This document shows positions 1-7,848 of a DNA stretch of 64,000 nucleotides, piece by piece; position 1 is the stretch's first letter, and every line of letters starts with the position of its first letter. Below the pieces are notes generated by a model. It was given only the letters and a program-made list of their open reading frames with translations. It was not told where the DNA came from and ran no database searches. Source of the stretch: Rhodococcus ruber NBRC 15591 (GTDB lineage: Bacteria; Actinomycetota; Actinomycetes; Mycobacteriales; Mycobacteriaceae); contig NZ_BCXE01000025.1 in NCBI RefSeq assembly GCF_001894945.1, forward strand, positions 108,422 through 172,421, given 5' to 3'. Position numbers and translations under genes: made by a program.

Positions 1-245
1 CGGTGGCCGCGGCCCGGACCGTGCGGATCGTCTCGCGGTTCACCGTGGAGGACGTCACCGACACGTCGGTCACCCTCCGGTCGGCCCAGATCCTCAATGC
101 GTTCAAGCGCAACGAGTTCACGACCGTCGGTGCCGAGCTGACCCACCGGATCGCTCTCGGCGAGGACAGGGACGCGATCGCTCTCAAGGTCGTTCGGCTC
201 ATCGACAGCGAGGACGCGGTCAGCGCCTCGGGTTACCTGCTGTAG
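1..245 (+). CDS. Aromatic-ring-hydroxylating dioxygenase beta subunit, C-terminal part (IacD-like)
   Basis: Only the last 80 residues lie in the window; the gene begins upstream, so this is an edge truncation and not a pseudogene. The residues resemble the C-terminal strands of the cone-shaped beta subunit of Rieske non-haem iron dioxygenases, ending in the usual pattern of basic residues, a short acidic turn and a hydrophobic tail (VVRLIDSEDA...GYLL). The beta subunit is structural and supports the catalytic alpha subunit, which should lie further left. An SDR dehydrogenase follows after 9 bp and then a flavin/2Fe-2S reductase, the normal partners of such an oxygenase. The assignment rests on a short fragment plus context. 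Confidence 0.6.
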   Translation, partial: VAAARTVRIVSRFTVEDVTDTSVTLRSAQILNAFKRNEFTTVGAELTHRIALGEDRDAIALKVVRLIDSEDAVSASGYLL

Positions 246-254
246 GGGGCCGAT

Positions 255-1013
255 GTGATCTCTCAGTCCACCGGACCCGGCATCGCCGTCGTCACGGGCG
301 CAGCCGGAGGTATGGGTGCGGCGATCGCCCGGAAACTCCACACCGACGGTAGGAGGGTTCTGCTCACCGACATCGACACGGCCGGTGTCGAAGCCCTCGC
401 AGCGGAGTTGTCCGGCGACGGGTCGACCGCACGTGGCCTCGAACTCGACGTCAGCCGCAAGGACGGATTCGAGGAAGCGCTGGCGACCTGCCGGCAGCTC
501 TGGGGCGTCCCCACGATCGTCGTCAACAATGCCGCCGTCACGCAGGCAGCGGATCTGATGAACCTGGCGGAGGCGGACTTCACGAGCGTCCTCACGACGA
601 ACGTGAACAGCATCTTCTTCGGTTGCCAGGTGTTCGGTGCGGCCATGGCCGAGCGGGGCTTCGGACGGATCGTCAACATGGCGTCGCTCGCCGGGCAGAA
701 CGGAGGGACGGCAACCGGGGGCCACTACGCGGCGTCGAAGGGAGCGATCCTGACCACCACCAAGGTCTTCGCGCGCGAGCTGGCGGGCCGGGGAGTGACG
801 GTCAACGCGATCTCTCCCGGCCCGCACGACCTCCCGGTCGTGCGCGCGACGGTGCCCCCCGACAGACTCGAAGGCATCGTCGCCGGGATCCCCGTGGGAC
901 GCTTGGGAAATCCGTCGTTCGTGGCCGACATGGTCGGGCTGCTCACCTCGGACGACGCCTACTTCGTCACGGGCGCCTGCTGGGACGTCAACGGCGGACT
1001 GTATCTGCGCTGA
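255..1013 (+). CDS. SDR-family NAD(P)-dependent oxidoreductase (IacE-like)
   Basis: Classical short-chain dehydrogenase of 252 residues. It has the Rossmann motif TGAAGGMG (about residues 14-21), the NNAAV motif near residue 92 and the catalytic Tyr157/Lys161 in YAASK, and ends with the usual hydrophobic tail. The start is a GTG nine bases after the preceding stop, with AGGGGG just upstream, so it is probably translationally linked to the dioxygenase subunit. In oxygenase clusters such enzymes often oxidise a diol or hydroxy intermediate; in iac clusters IacE fills this slot. Substrate cannot be read from sequence. The closest generic description is a FabG-like SDR. Confidence 0.85.
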   Translation: MISQSTGPGIAVVTGAAGGMGAAIARKLHTDGRRVLLTDIDTAGVEALAAELSGDGSTARGLELDVSRKDGFEEALATCRQLWGVPTIVVNNAAVTQAADLMNLAEADFTSVLTTNVNSIFFGCQVFGAAMAERGFGRIVNMASLAGQNGGTATGGHYAASKGAILTTTKVFARELAGRGVTVNAISPGPHDLPVVRATVPPDRLEGIVAGIPVGRLGNPSFVADMVGLLTSDDAYFVTGACWDVNGGLYLR

Positions 1014-1083
1014 CCGGAATCCTCCTGTCCGGGAGGGTCCGGTCGGCACTTCCGTCCGGAGAAATTCACGAGGAGAAACGGAC

Positions 1084-2034
1084 ATGGCACTCATCGACGT
1101 CACCGTCGCCGAGATCGTTCAGGAATCACCCACCGTCAGATCGTTCAAGCTGACGAAGACCGATGGGTCGCCACTGGGTACGTACCGGCCGGGTGCGCAC
1201 ATCGACGTCGTCGGACCCACCTCGATCACCCGTCAGTACTCGCTCTTCAGCACACCCGATGCGCAGGATTCGTTCGCGTTCGCGGTCAAGCGCGAGGAGA
1301 ACTCCCGCGGGGGTTCAGCGGCCCTCCACGAGCTGCGGGTGGGCGACGCTCTCCGGATCAGCCCGCCACGGAATCTGCTGAGCATCGCGGCGGACGCCAC
1401 GCACCACGTCCTGGTCGCGGCCGGCATCGGCATCACGCCGATGCTGAGCATGGCACGCTACATGGACGTCCACGGCATCAGCTTCGAACTGCACTACTTC
1501 GCCCGCAGCGAGACGGAAGCCGCCTTCCTGCCGCTGCTGCGCGAGCGCTGCCCGGACAAGCTCCATGCCCATCTCGGGGTGGGCCGGGACGAGCAGGACG
1601 AGATTCTCGGAACCATTTTTGCGGGAACGGATCCCGGAACCCACGTCTACACGTGCGGACCCGACGGGTTCATGACCAAGGTCGTTGCGCTCGCGAGCCG
1701 GCACGTCCCGGCCGGATCGATCCACCTCGAGAACTTCCACGCGACGGAACAGCCGGACGCATCCGAGAACTCCGCGTTCGAGGTGGAACTGGAAGGGGAG
1801 ACCTATCGGGTCCCGGCCGACCGGAGCATCGTCGAGGTGCTCCAGGAGAACGGCTGCGACGTCGACACGTCCTGCCAGGAGGGCATCTGCGGTACCTGCA
1901 TCATGCAGGTGGTCGCAGGGACTCCGGTCCACCGGGACAACGTTCTCACGCGGTCCGAGAAGGAGTCCGGCGAGGTCATGGCGGTCTGCGTGTCGCGGGC
2001 CGCCGGCGAGCGCCTGGTGCTGGACTACTACTGA
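1084..2034 (+). CDS. PDR/VanB-type oxidoreductase: FAD/FMN and NAD domains plus C-terminal 2Fe-2S (IacF-like)
   Basis: A 316-residue electron-transfer protein for a Rieske oxygenase. The N-terminal flavin domain carries R50-Q-Y-S, the RxYS flavin-binding motif. A nucleotide-binding domain with GIGITPM follows. The C-terminal plant-type ferredoxin domain has clustered cysteines in CQEGICGTC (first Cys about residue 264) and a fourth in AVCVSR. This flavin-NAD-ferredoxin order is typical of phthalate dioxygenase reductase and VanB. A strong GAGGAG site precedes the ATG. The stop overlaps by 7 bp the stop of the convergent regulator gene. It presumably carries electrons from NAD(P)H to the dioxygenase encoded upstream. 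Confidence 0.9.
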   Translation: MALIDVTVAEIVQESPTVRSFKLTKTDGSPLGTYRPGAHIDVVGPTSITRQYSLFSTPDAQDSFAFAVKREENSRGGSAALHELRVGDALRISPPRNLLSIAADATHHVLVAAGIGITPMLSMARYMDVHGISFELHYFARSETEAAFLPLLRERCPDKLHAHLGVGRDEQDEILGTIFAGTDPGTHVYTCGPDGFMTKVVALASRHVPAGSIHLENFHATEQPDASENSAFEVELEGETYRVPADRSIVEVLQENGCDVDTSCQEGICGTCIMQVVAGTPVHRDNVLTRSEKESGEVMAVCVSRAAGERLVLDYY

Positions 2035-2678
2035 TCCTCCACCGGCACGTCCACCCCGTACCGGAGCACGTCCCGTACGAGGGTGCTGATGCTGTCGGCG
2101 TCGGTCTTGCTCTTGATGCGAGCGCGGTGGACGTCGACGGTCTTCACGCTCATGCCGAGTTTCCGGGCGATGTTCTGGCTGGGCAGACCTTCGACCACCA
2201 GGGCCAGGATCTGGCGCTCGCGCGGGGTGAGGGACGAGACCTTGCTCCGCACCGATTCTCGCAGTACGTGATCGGTGAAACGGAGGCGGGCCTTCTCCAC
2301 CCCGGCCTGCACGGCGTCCAACAGCCGTTGCGGATCGTAGGGCTTCTCGAGGAAATCCAGAGCACCCGCCTTCAGGGTGGAGACGGACATCCGGATGTCA
2401 CCGTGGGCGGAGACGAAGATGATCGCGACGTGCGGCGCGAACTCGTTGAGCTTCTCCTGCAACCGCGTCCCGCTCATACGGGGCATGCGCACGTCGAGGA
2501 CGATGCAGGCCGGCCGGCTGCCGTCGTAGGCGTCGAGGAACTGCTCGCCGCTGTGGCAGACCACCGGTCTGATCCCGATGCTCTCCAGCAACCAGTCGAC
2601 GGATTCGCATACTTCGAAGTCGTCGTCGACCACGTACACCGTCGTCTCGGCTCGGAGGTCTTCCGCGCTTTCCACCAT
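2028..2678 (-). CDS. FixJ/NarL-type response regulator (receiver + LuxR HTH)
   Basis: The N-terminal receiver domain has acidic pocket residues (VDDD, about 18-20) and the phosphoacceptor Asp62 in VLDVRMP. The KP lysine follows (EKPYD). The C-terminal LuxR-type helix-turn-helix begins at LTPRERQIL and contains the VDVHRARIKSK recognition helix. The domain layout resembles TodT/StyR/FixJ regulators of aromatic degradation. No histidine kinase gene is in the window; it may lie to the left. A GAGGTGG ribosome site precedes the ATG. It faces the reductase tail to tail and is followed upstream by the amidase/MFS genes, so it likely controls this catabolic cluster, perhaps through the dyad at 4532-4545. 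Confidence 0.88.
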   Translation of the reverse strand: MVESAEDLRAETTVYVVDDDFEVCESVDWLLESIGIRPVVCHSGEQFLDAYDGSRPACIVLDVRMPRMSGTRLQEKLNEFAPHVAIIFVSAHGDIRMSVSTLKAGALDFLEKPYDPQRLLDAVQAGVEKARLRFTDHVLRESVRSKVSSLTPRERQILALVVEGLPSQNIARKLGMSVKTVDVHRARIKSKTDADSISTLVRDVLRYGVDVPVEDQ

Positions 2679-2766
2679 GGCTCGTCACCACCTCCGAATT
2701 CGGGAGCCAGGGCTTCTCCCCGACTCCCGACATTGTCCCCGCCCCCGCCGGGCGGGAACGACCGGT

Positions 2767-3063
2767 TCACGCAACGTCCGCCGGAGCGTCGTCCCAGCAG
2801 GCATCGGCAGTCCAGTAGTCCATTCCCGCGGCGCTCACCCGGTGCTGCCACTCGGTGGTCCGTCGCAGGAGCGGTTCCTCTCTGCGAACCGACTCGTCGG
2901 CCGCCTCCGGGCCGTCGGCCTCCACTGTCCAGTGGACCCAGTTGACCTCACGGCCGTACTCGTCGTGGACGAACAGATCGACGTGGTGCCAACCGCGGTC
3001 GAAGGTGTCCTCGTAGCAGGTGAGGAACATCCTGTGATGGTTGGTCGGGCGGGGTTCGAGCAT
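2767..3063 (-). CDS. Small protein of unknown function in the catabolic cluster (IacB candidate)
   Basis: A 98-residue soluble protein rich in aromatic, His and acidic residues (HHRMF, WHHVDLF, WVHWTVEAD). It has no signal peptide and no membrane segment. I do not recognise a domain. The mix of beta-strand-like segments with His and Trp suggests a small alpha/beta-barrel or cupin-like fold, but that is a guess. An AAAGGA ribosome site lies before the ATG. It sits between the response regulator and the amidase on the same strand. Iac clusters contain a small conserved protein, IacB, of uncertain function, and position and size make this a candidate for that slot. Confidence 0.6.
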   Translation of the reverse strand: MLEPRPTNHHRMFLTCYEDTFDRGWHHVDLFVHDEYGREVNWVHWTVEADGPEAADESVRREEPLLRRTTEWQHRVSAAGMDYWTADACWDDAPADVA

Positions 3064-3080
3064 GAGCGGTCCTTTCTACC

Positions 3081-3155
3081 GAGCGAGCAGATTCACCGAG
3101 CCGAGCGAGCAGATTCACCGAGCCGAGCGAGCAGATTTCACCGAGCCGAGCGAGC
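3081..3155. repeat. 22-bp tandem repeat, three and a third copies
   Basis: Head-to-tail copies of a 22-bp unit beginning GAGCGAGCAGATTCACCGAG at 3081, 3103 and 3125, then a partial copy at 3148. The third copy has one extra T, making it 23 bp. The array fills the gap between the amidase 3' end and the small gene at 2767-3063, ending nine bases before the amidase stop. It has no dyad symmetry strong enough to call a terminator. It could be a slippage minisatellite or a binding array. Confidence 0.85.
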
Positions 3156-3163
3156 TTGCCGGC

Positions 3164-4462
3164 TCAGACGGCAATCTCCGGCAGTTCGCGAAGGAGCACT
3201 TCGAGCTTCTCGCCCACGGCGAGCAGCCGGTCCTCGTGCCCCGGTAGCCCGACGATCTGAAGACCCAGTGGCAGTCCCGCGGACGTGCGGGCACCTGGCA
3301 CGACCACGACCGGCAATCCGAGCAGCTGCCACGGGCGGCTGAGTATCGGCGACCCGGTTGCGGACAGACCGAGCGGGGCCGGTCCCAGCGCTGCAGGGCC
3401 GACGATGATCGGATCGGAGGCCAGAATCGCGTCCAGCAGTTCCCGGGAGCGGTCCCGACGGGTCAGGGCCGCGGAATACTCGGTTCCGGCGATCCTGCGG
3501 CCGTTCTCCAGCAGATCCCGGATCGGCGCGCTCAGTGCACCCGCGTGTTCGTCGAATTCGTGGGCCCGCGCCCGCGCGGCTTCGTACGACATGACGGTGA
3601 CGTGGTCCTCGGACAAGGTCTGGACATGATCGTCCCAGTCGAGAGGCTCGGCCTTCACCCCGATCTCCTCCAACAGGGCGGGCACATGTTCCAGCAACGC
3701 CGACATTGGGGGCTCCACGGGGTGGAGGGCACCGGCGTTCCAGACCAGGCCCCGAGTCACCGGCTCCGGAGCCGGGACCTCCGAGTGCCCGTGGCCGCTG
3801 AATGCGTTGTGCACGAAGCGAAGATCGGACACGGACCGGGTCAGCAGGCCGAGGGCGTCCAGTGACTCGCTCAGACCGGTGATGCCGGACATGTCCGTGG
3901 TGCCGTGCGCGAGAACCATGCCGGCGGCTCCGCAGTACGAGGCCGGCCGGGTCAGCGAGCCGGCCGTCTGGGTGCCGAGCGCGAGGGGCACGGTCCCCGC
4001 TGCGACGGCCGCAGCAGAGCCACTGGAGGACCCGCCGGGGGTGTGACCGAGAGCGTGCGGGTTGCGGGTGGGCCCGGGGGTGAAGTAGCCGAACTCCGTC
4101 GTCACGGTCTTGCCCTGGACGATCGCACCGAGGGAACGCAGGCGGCTCACGCAGGCGGCGTCGGTGCCGACCAGATTCGGGGAGGTCACTGCGGAACCGG
4201 CGCGCGTCGGCATCCCGGCGACGTCGATGAGGTCCTTGACTCCGACGGACAGCCCGGCCAACGGTGCAGAGCCGGGGTCCCGGTCGACGGCACGGGCCTG
4301 CTCCGCAATCGTCGACGACAGGCACACCCACGCACCGAGTTCCGGTTCCCGCAGCTCGATCGCTCGTCTGACCTGCGTAGCAAGGTCCTCGGCCGTCACC
4401 GACCCGGTTCGGACAGCCCCGACCTGCTCACCCAGGGACAGGTCCGACGCGCGCGTGCTCAT
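3164..4462 (-). CDS. Amidase-signature family amidase (IacH-like)
   Basis: A 432-residue enzyme of the amidase signature family, which hydrolyses C-N amide bonds with a Ser-cisSer-Lys triad. The lysine is K76 (VGVKDLIDVAG). The glycine/serine-rich signature is GGSSSGS at 143-149, holding the cis-Ser. The nucleophilic Ser is S169 in QTAGSLTRP. Length fits stand-alone amidases better than GatA. GGAGG lies close upstream of the ATG. It is divergent from the MFS transporter at 4628. In an iac-type cluster the amidase is IacH; otherwise it may hydrolyse an aryl amide feeding the ring-cleavage route. Confidence 0.88.
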   Translation of the reverse strand: MSTRASDLSLGEQVGAVRTGSVTAEDLATQVRRAIELREPELGAWVCLSSTIAEQARAVDRDPGSAPLAGLSVGVKDLIDVAGMPTRAGSAVTSPNLVGTDAACVSRLRSLGAIVQGKTVTTEFGYFTPGPTRNPHALGHTPGGSSSGSAAAVAAGTVPLALGTQTAGSLTRPASYCGAAGMVLAHGTTDMSGITGLSESLDALGLLTRSVSDLRFVHNAFSGHGHSEVPAPEPVTRGLVWNAGALHPVEPPMSALLEHVPALLEEIGVKAEPLDWDDHVQTLSEDHVTVMSYEAARARAHEFDEHAGALSAPIRDLLENGRRIAGTEYSAALTRRDRSRELLDAILASDPIIVGPAALGPAPLGLSATGSPILSRPWQLLGLPVVVVPGARTSAGLPLGLQIVGLPGHEDRLLAVGEKLEVLLRELPEIAV

Positions 4463-4531
4463 AGTCCTCCTCCGGTCTCGACCCCTTCATTCTGGGTGAA
4501 CACGGCGGGAGCCGACAGTAAAGGTTTCCCT

Positions 4532-4545
4532 CCTACCGCAGTAGG
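4532..4545. promoter_or_regulatory. Hyphenated dyad CCTAC-CGCA-GTAGG in the divergent amidase/MFS promoter region
   Basis: A 5-bp inverted repeat with a 4-bp centre, midway in the 165-bp gap between two divergently transcribed catabolic genes. LuxR-type response regulators bind short dyads of this kind, so it is a candidate site for the regulator at 2028-2678. Function is inferred from position only. Confidence 0.4.
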
Positions 4546-4627
4546 GATGCGTGGAAATAGCTTCTGAACCACTGTCGACTCGCCGACGGATTCAGCATCC
4601 GCGGCTCGCTAGGAAAGGTGGCTGCTC

Positions 4628-6058
4628 ATGGCTTCGACCGTGGCGCCCGATGTCTCCGCCTCCCCGGAAAACGGGGAGAAGAGGATCGACTTCCACAGGA
4701 TGAACCGCAAGGCGTGGATAGTGACGGCGCTGCTCGTCCTCTTCCAGATCGTGGCCTTCGCCGACAAGGCCGTACTAGGCCTGGTGGCCTCCGAGGCCAT
4801 GCCCGATCTCGGAATCTCCGCCGTCGAGTTCGGATTCATCGGCAGTGCGTTCTTCTTCCTCTACGCAGTGGTCTCCGTGATCACGGGTTTCCTGGCTGCC
4901 AGATTCTCGGTCAAGTGGATCATCCTCACGATGGGCGTCGTCTGGGCGGTCATGCAGTTCCCGATGCTCCTCGGTGGCGGTGCTGCGGTGCTGCTGATGA
5001 CCCGCATCGTCCTCGGCGGCGCTGAAGGCCCCGCGACGGCGATGTCCCTCACCTCGGCTCATTCGTGGTTCGAGCCGCGTCGTCGCGCATTGCCGTCCAA
5101 CTTGGTTGCTGCCGGCTCGACCCTGGGACCGGTCATCGCCGCGCCTGCCCTCGCCTGGGTGATCGTCGCCTGGGGTTGGCGCTGGGCCTTCGGCGTCCTC
5201 GGCATCGTCGGATTCGTGTGGGTCGTCGCCTGGCTCCTGATCGCCGACGACGGTCCGTTCGCCGGGCACGGCAAGCAGAATCGCGCCGACGCCCGTACCG
5301 GCGACCGGAAGCCGGCGGACCGCACCGCGGAGGTCGCCACGGCCGATGTGGACGAGCAGAAGCCTGTCGTCGTCTGGCGTGCGCTGCTCAGCATGACCTT
5401 CCTCGCCGCGGTGATCGGAGGGGCCTCCAACTTCTGGGTCCAGGGTTTCGTCACGACCTGGTTGCCCCAGTACCTCGGCACCGTGGTCGGCCTGTCGCTT
5501 CCTCAGGTAGGCACCGTCACCACCATTCCCTGGATCCTCGGAGCCGGCGTGCTGCTGCTGCTCGGCTTCCTCGGCCACCGGTTGATGAAGCACGGCCACA
5601 ACGCGCATCGCGCGATCGCGGTCCCGTTCGGTATCGCAGCGCTGGTGGCCGGAATCTGCTTCATCCTGGTCCAGACGACGTCGGGTGTGCCGGCCGTCGC
5701 CCTGCTGTGCCTCGCCGCCGGCTGCAGCCTCGCGTACCCGATGACCGCCTCTGCGATCGCTTATGCGGTCGGCGCCAAGCAGCGACCGATTCTCATGGCC
5801 ACGCTCGGCGGCGTGGCCTCGATCGGTGCCATCGTCTCCCCGACGCTCGTGGGCTGGCTGATGGCCCGCGCCGGTTATGTCTCGCCCCCTGCCGGCAGCA
5901 CACTGGCTCCCGAAATGGCGACGAACATGGCGGTCGGTGTGCACCAGGCATTCACCATCACCGGCATCATCCTCCTCGTCGGCGGCGTGCTCTGCATCCT
6001 CTTCCTCCGGCCCGAGAGCCTCGGCCGGAAACTGCAGTCCGAGTACGTCAAGCATTGA
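4628..6058 (+). CDS. MFS transporter, anion:cation symporter-like
   Basis: A 476-residue major facilitator protein with about twelve hydrophobic segments in two halves split by a polar loop near residues 205-245. The loop between TM2 and TM3 and the motif LGGAEGPATAMS resemble the ACS family, which takes up organic anions such as hexuronates and phthalate. AGGAAAGG precedes the ATG. It is divergent from the amidase and is followed after 56 bp by the flavin reductase. By context it likely imports the aromatic acid degraded by this cluster. The exact substrate cannot be inferred. Confidence 0.88.
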   Translation: MASTVAPDVSASPENGEKRIDFHRMNRKAWIVTALLVLFQIVAFADKAVLGLVASEAMPDLGISAVEFGFIGSAFFFLYAVVSVITGFLAARFSVKWIILTMGVVWAVMQFPMLLGGGAAVLLMTRIVLGGAEGPATAMSLTSAHSWFEPRRRALPSNLVAAGSTLGPVIAAPALAWVIVAWGWRWAFGVLGIVGFVWVVAWLLIADDGPFAGHGKQNRADARTGDRKPADRTAEVATADVDEQKPVVVWRALLSMTFLAAVIGGASNFWVQGFVTTWLPQYLGTVVGLSLPQVGTVTTIPWILGAGVLLLLGFLGHRLMKHGHNAHRAIAVPFGIAALVAGICFILVQTTSGVPAVALLCLAAGCSLAYPMTASAIAYAVGAKQRPILMATLGGVASIGAIVSPTLVGWLMARAGYVSPPAGSTLAPEMATNMAVGVHQAFTITGIILLVGGVLCILFLRPESLGRKLQSEYVKH

Positions 6059-6114
6059 ACCGGCATCTCGATGCACGCCGGAGTCATCCCGTCCCCGAGA
6101 TCAGGAGGACCGCA

Positions 6115-7302
6115 ATGACGGATATCGCGACCCCGGTCGACCGAGGGCTCTTCCGGGAGGTGATGGGGCACTACCCGACCGGAGTGGCCGTCGTGACCGG
6201 CCGTGCGGACAACGGCGAACTGCTGGCGCTGGTGGTCGGGACCTTCGGGTCGGTGTCTCTCGATCCGCCCCTCGTCTCCTTCATGCCGATGAAGACGTCG
6301 AAGACGTTCGCCAAGCTGCGGGAGTGCGCGTCGCTGTGCATCAACATCGTGGGCGGTGAGCAGGAGGAACTGGTCTCCACCCTCGCCCGGCGCTGGGAGA
6401 ACAAGTTCGACGGAATCGACTGGTTCCCGTCCCCGTCGGGGGATCCGGTGCTGGCGGACTCGGTGGCATGGATCGACACCCGCATCACCGACACGGTGGA
6501 GGCGGGCGATCACTGGATCGTCCTGTGCGCTGTGGCGGACATGGCCGTCACCAACCCGGTGGCCCCGCTGATCTTCTTCCAGGGCGGTTACGGGAGTTTC
6601 GTCGGGACCTCCTTGATGGCTCGGATGGAGCACCGGCTGCTGTCGGCGATTCGGGAGGCGGACTGCGCACGGACGGCCGTCGAGGACCTCGCACACGACA
6701 TCGGTTGCGAGGTCACGGTCTACACCGCGGTCGGTCGGGACGAGATGGCAACGGTACTCTCGGCGTCGGCTCCCGGAGTCGATCCGGAGAACGGCCTGGC
6801 GCAGCGAGTTCCGATCGTGCCCCCGATCGGTGACTCGCTCGTGTTCGATCTCCCGCCGGAGGATCAGGAGCGGTGGCTCGCCAAGGCCCGCGGCGTCGAG
6901 GAGCCCGGGAGGCAGCTCTACCGGGACCGTCTCGACTTCGTCCGCGCACACGGGTTCCTGCTGTCGTTCCTTCCTCGGGAAGGCGGAGCCGCATACGAAG
7001 GGATGCGCGACGCCACCCATCGGTATGCGACCGGAAGACTGACTCCGGCGCAGGAGCGGAACATCCGGGAGTGCGTGACCGAATCGGCGGTCGACTATAC
7101 GTTGCGCGACCTCGAGGGCGGGAAGACGTACGACATCGGTTCCGTCGTACTGCCGGTTCGCGACCGAGCGGGCAGCTACACGCGCACGCTGCGTTTGGCG
7201 CAGCTTCCCCGCCGGGTTTCCGGGACGCGAGTACGGGAGTGGATCGCCCGGGCCGAGGAGGTTGTCGACATCCTCGAACTCGGGGGCGGTTCCGACAGGT
7301 AA
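6115..7302 (+). CDS. Flavin reductase domain fused to an IclR-type effector domain (IacG-like)
   Basis: A 395-residue two-domain protein. Residues about 10-165 form a flavin reductase split-barrel domain (HYPTGVAVVTG, GTFGSVSLDPPLVSF), which supplies reduced FMN/FAD to a partner monooxygenase. Residues about 175-390 look like the ligand-binding domain of IclR regulators (DIGCEVTVYTAVGRDEM, then the FDLPPEDQERWL-like segment), but no winged-helix DNA-binding domain is present. An AGGAGG at 6103-6108 fixes the ATG at 6115; the frame stays open upstream within the MFS gene. A C-terminal ligand domain controls the reductase of the Acinetobacter p-hydroxyphenylacetate hydroxylase, so substrate-gated flavin reduction is a reasonable inference. 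Confidence 0.85.
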   Translation: MTDIATPVDRGLFREVMGHYPTGVAVVTGRADNGELLALVVGTFGSVSLDPPLVSFMPMKTSKTFAKLRECASLCINIVGGEQEELVSTLARRWENKFDGIDWFPSPSGDPVLADSVAWIDTRITDTVEAGDHWIVLCAVADMAVTNPVAPLIFFQGGYGSFVGTSLMARMEHRLLSAIREADCARTAVEDLAHDIGCEVTVYTAVGRDEMATVLSASAPGVDPENGLAQRVPIVPPIGDSLVFDLPPEDQERWLAKARGVEEPGRQLYRDRLDFVRAHGFLLSFLPREGGAAYEGMRDATHRYATGRLTPAQERNIRECVTESAVDYTLRDLEGGKTYDIGSVVLPVRDRAGSYTRTLRLAQLPRRVSGTRVREWIARAEEVVDILELGGGSDR

Positions 7303-7359
7303 TCCGTTCCCGCGGAATTGTCTTCACCACGGGAGTCGGTGCTCGTGGACGAGTACCGG

Positions 7360-7848
7360 TCAGCCCGTGACCATGATCTGCGCGGCGCTCTCCTTGAGTT
7401 TCGCGTTGGCCCAGCGCAACTGACGCAGGGTCTGCGGGTGGCAGCGTTCGGCCGTGGCGAGCAGTTCCCGGTCCTGCATGGCCTGCGCGGTCTGGGCCAG
7501 GATCTCCCAGTCCAGTGAGACCCCGGCTGCCATCCGGTGGATCTCGCGCAGGTCGTGCAGGAGCAGCAGGCCGGGCTCGTGGCGCCGGCCGAGCAGTTCG
7601 CTGCCCTTCTGCCGCAGGCGGGCCAGGATCGTGTGGTCGTCCTCCGGTTCGGCGTCGAGGTCGAGGTCGTAGTCGCGCCCGACCCGGGCGAGTTCGCGCA
7701 CGTGTTCCTGGGACCAGCGTGCGAGATCCCGTCCGAGGTAGAAGATCTCGTGGTCGGCCTTCTGCCGGTCCGAGATCTGCAGCAATTCCCCCGCCAGGTC
7801 GTTCTCGGCGCGGTGCAGTTCGCGGATTGCCAGACCTACCTTGTTCAC
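7360..7848 (-). CDS. Helical protein coupled to the molybdoenzyme, function unknown
   Basis: A 162-residue protein with no signal peptide and no membrane segment. It looks almost wholly helical, with many Glu, His and Arg residues (RELHRAENDLAGELLQ, KADHEIF, EHVRELAR). The spacing of E and H residues hints at a ferritin-like or other four-helix bundle, but I cannot assign a family. The GTG start overlaps the stop of the upstream molybdoenzyme as GTGA (7845-7848), which indicates translational coupling and a shared function, such as a partner subunit or maturation factor. Confidence 0.75.
   Translation of the reverse strand: MNKVGLAIRELHRAENDLAGELLQISDRQKADHEIFYLGRDLARWSQEHVRELARVGRDYDLDLDAEPEDDHTILARLRQKGSELLGRRHEPGLLLLHDLREIHRMAAGVSLDWEILAQTAQAMQDRELLATAERCHPQTLRQLRWANAKLKESAAQIMVTG

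Noticed and set aside
1..245. Pseudogene for a dioxygenase subunit
   Set aside because: The gene is cut by the window edge; the visible part has no lesion.
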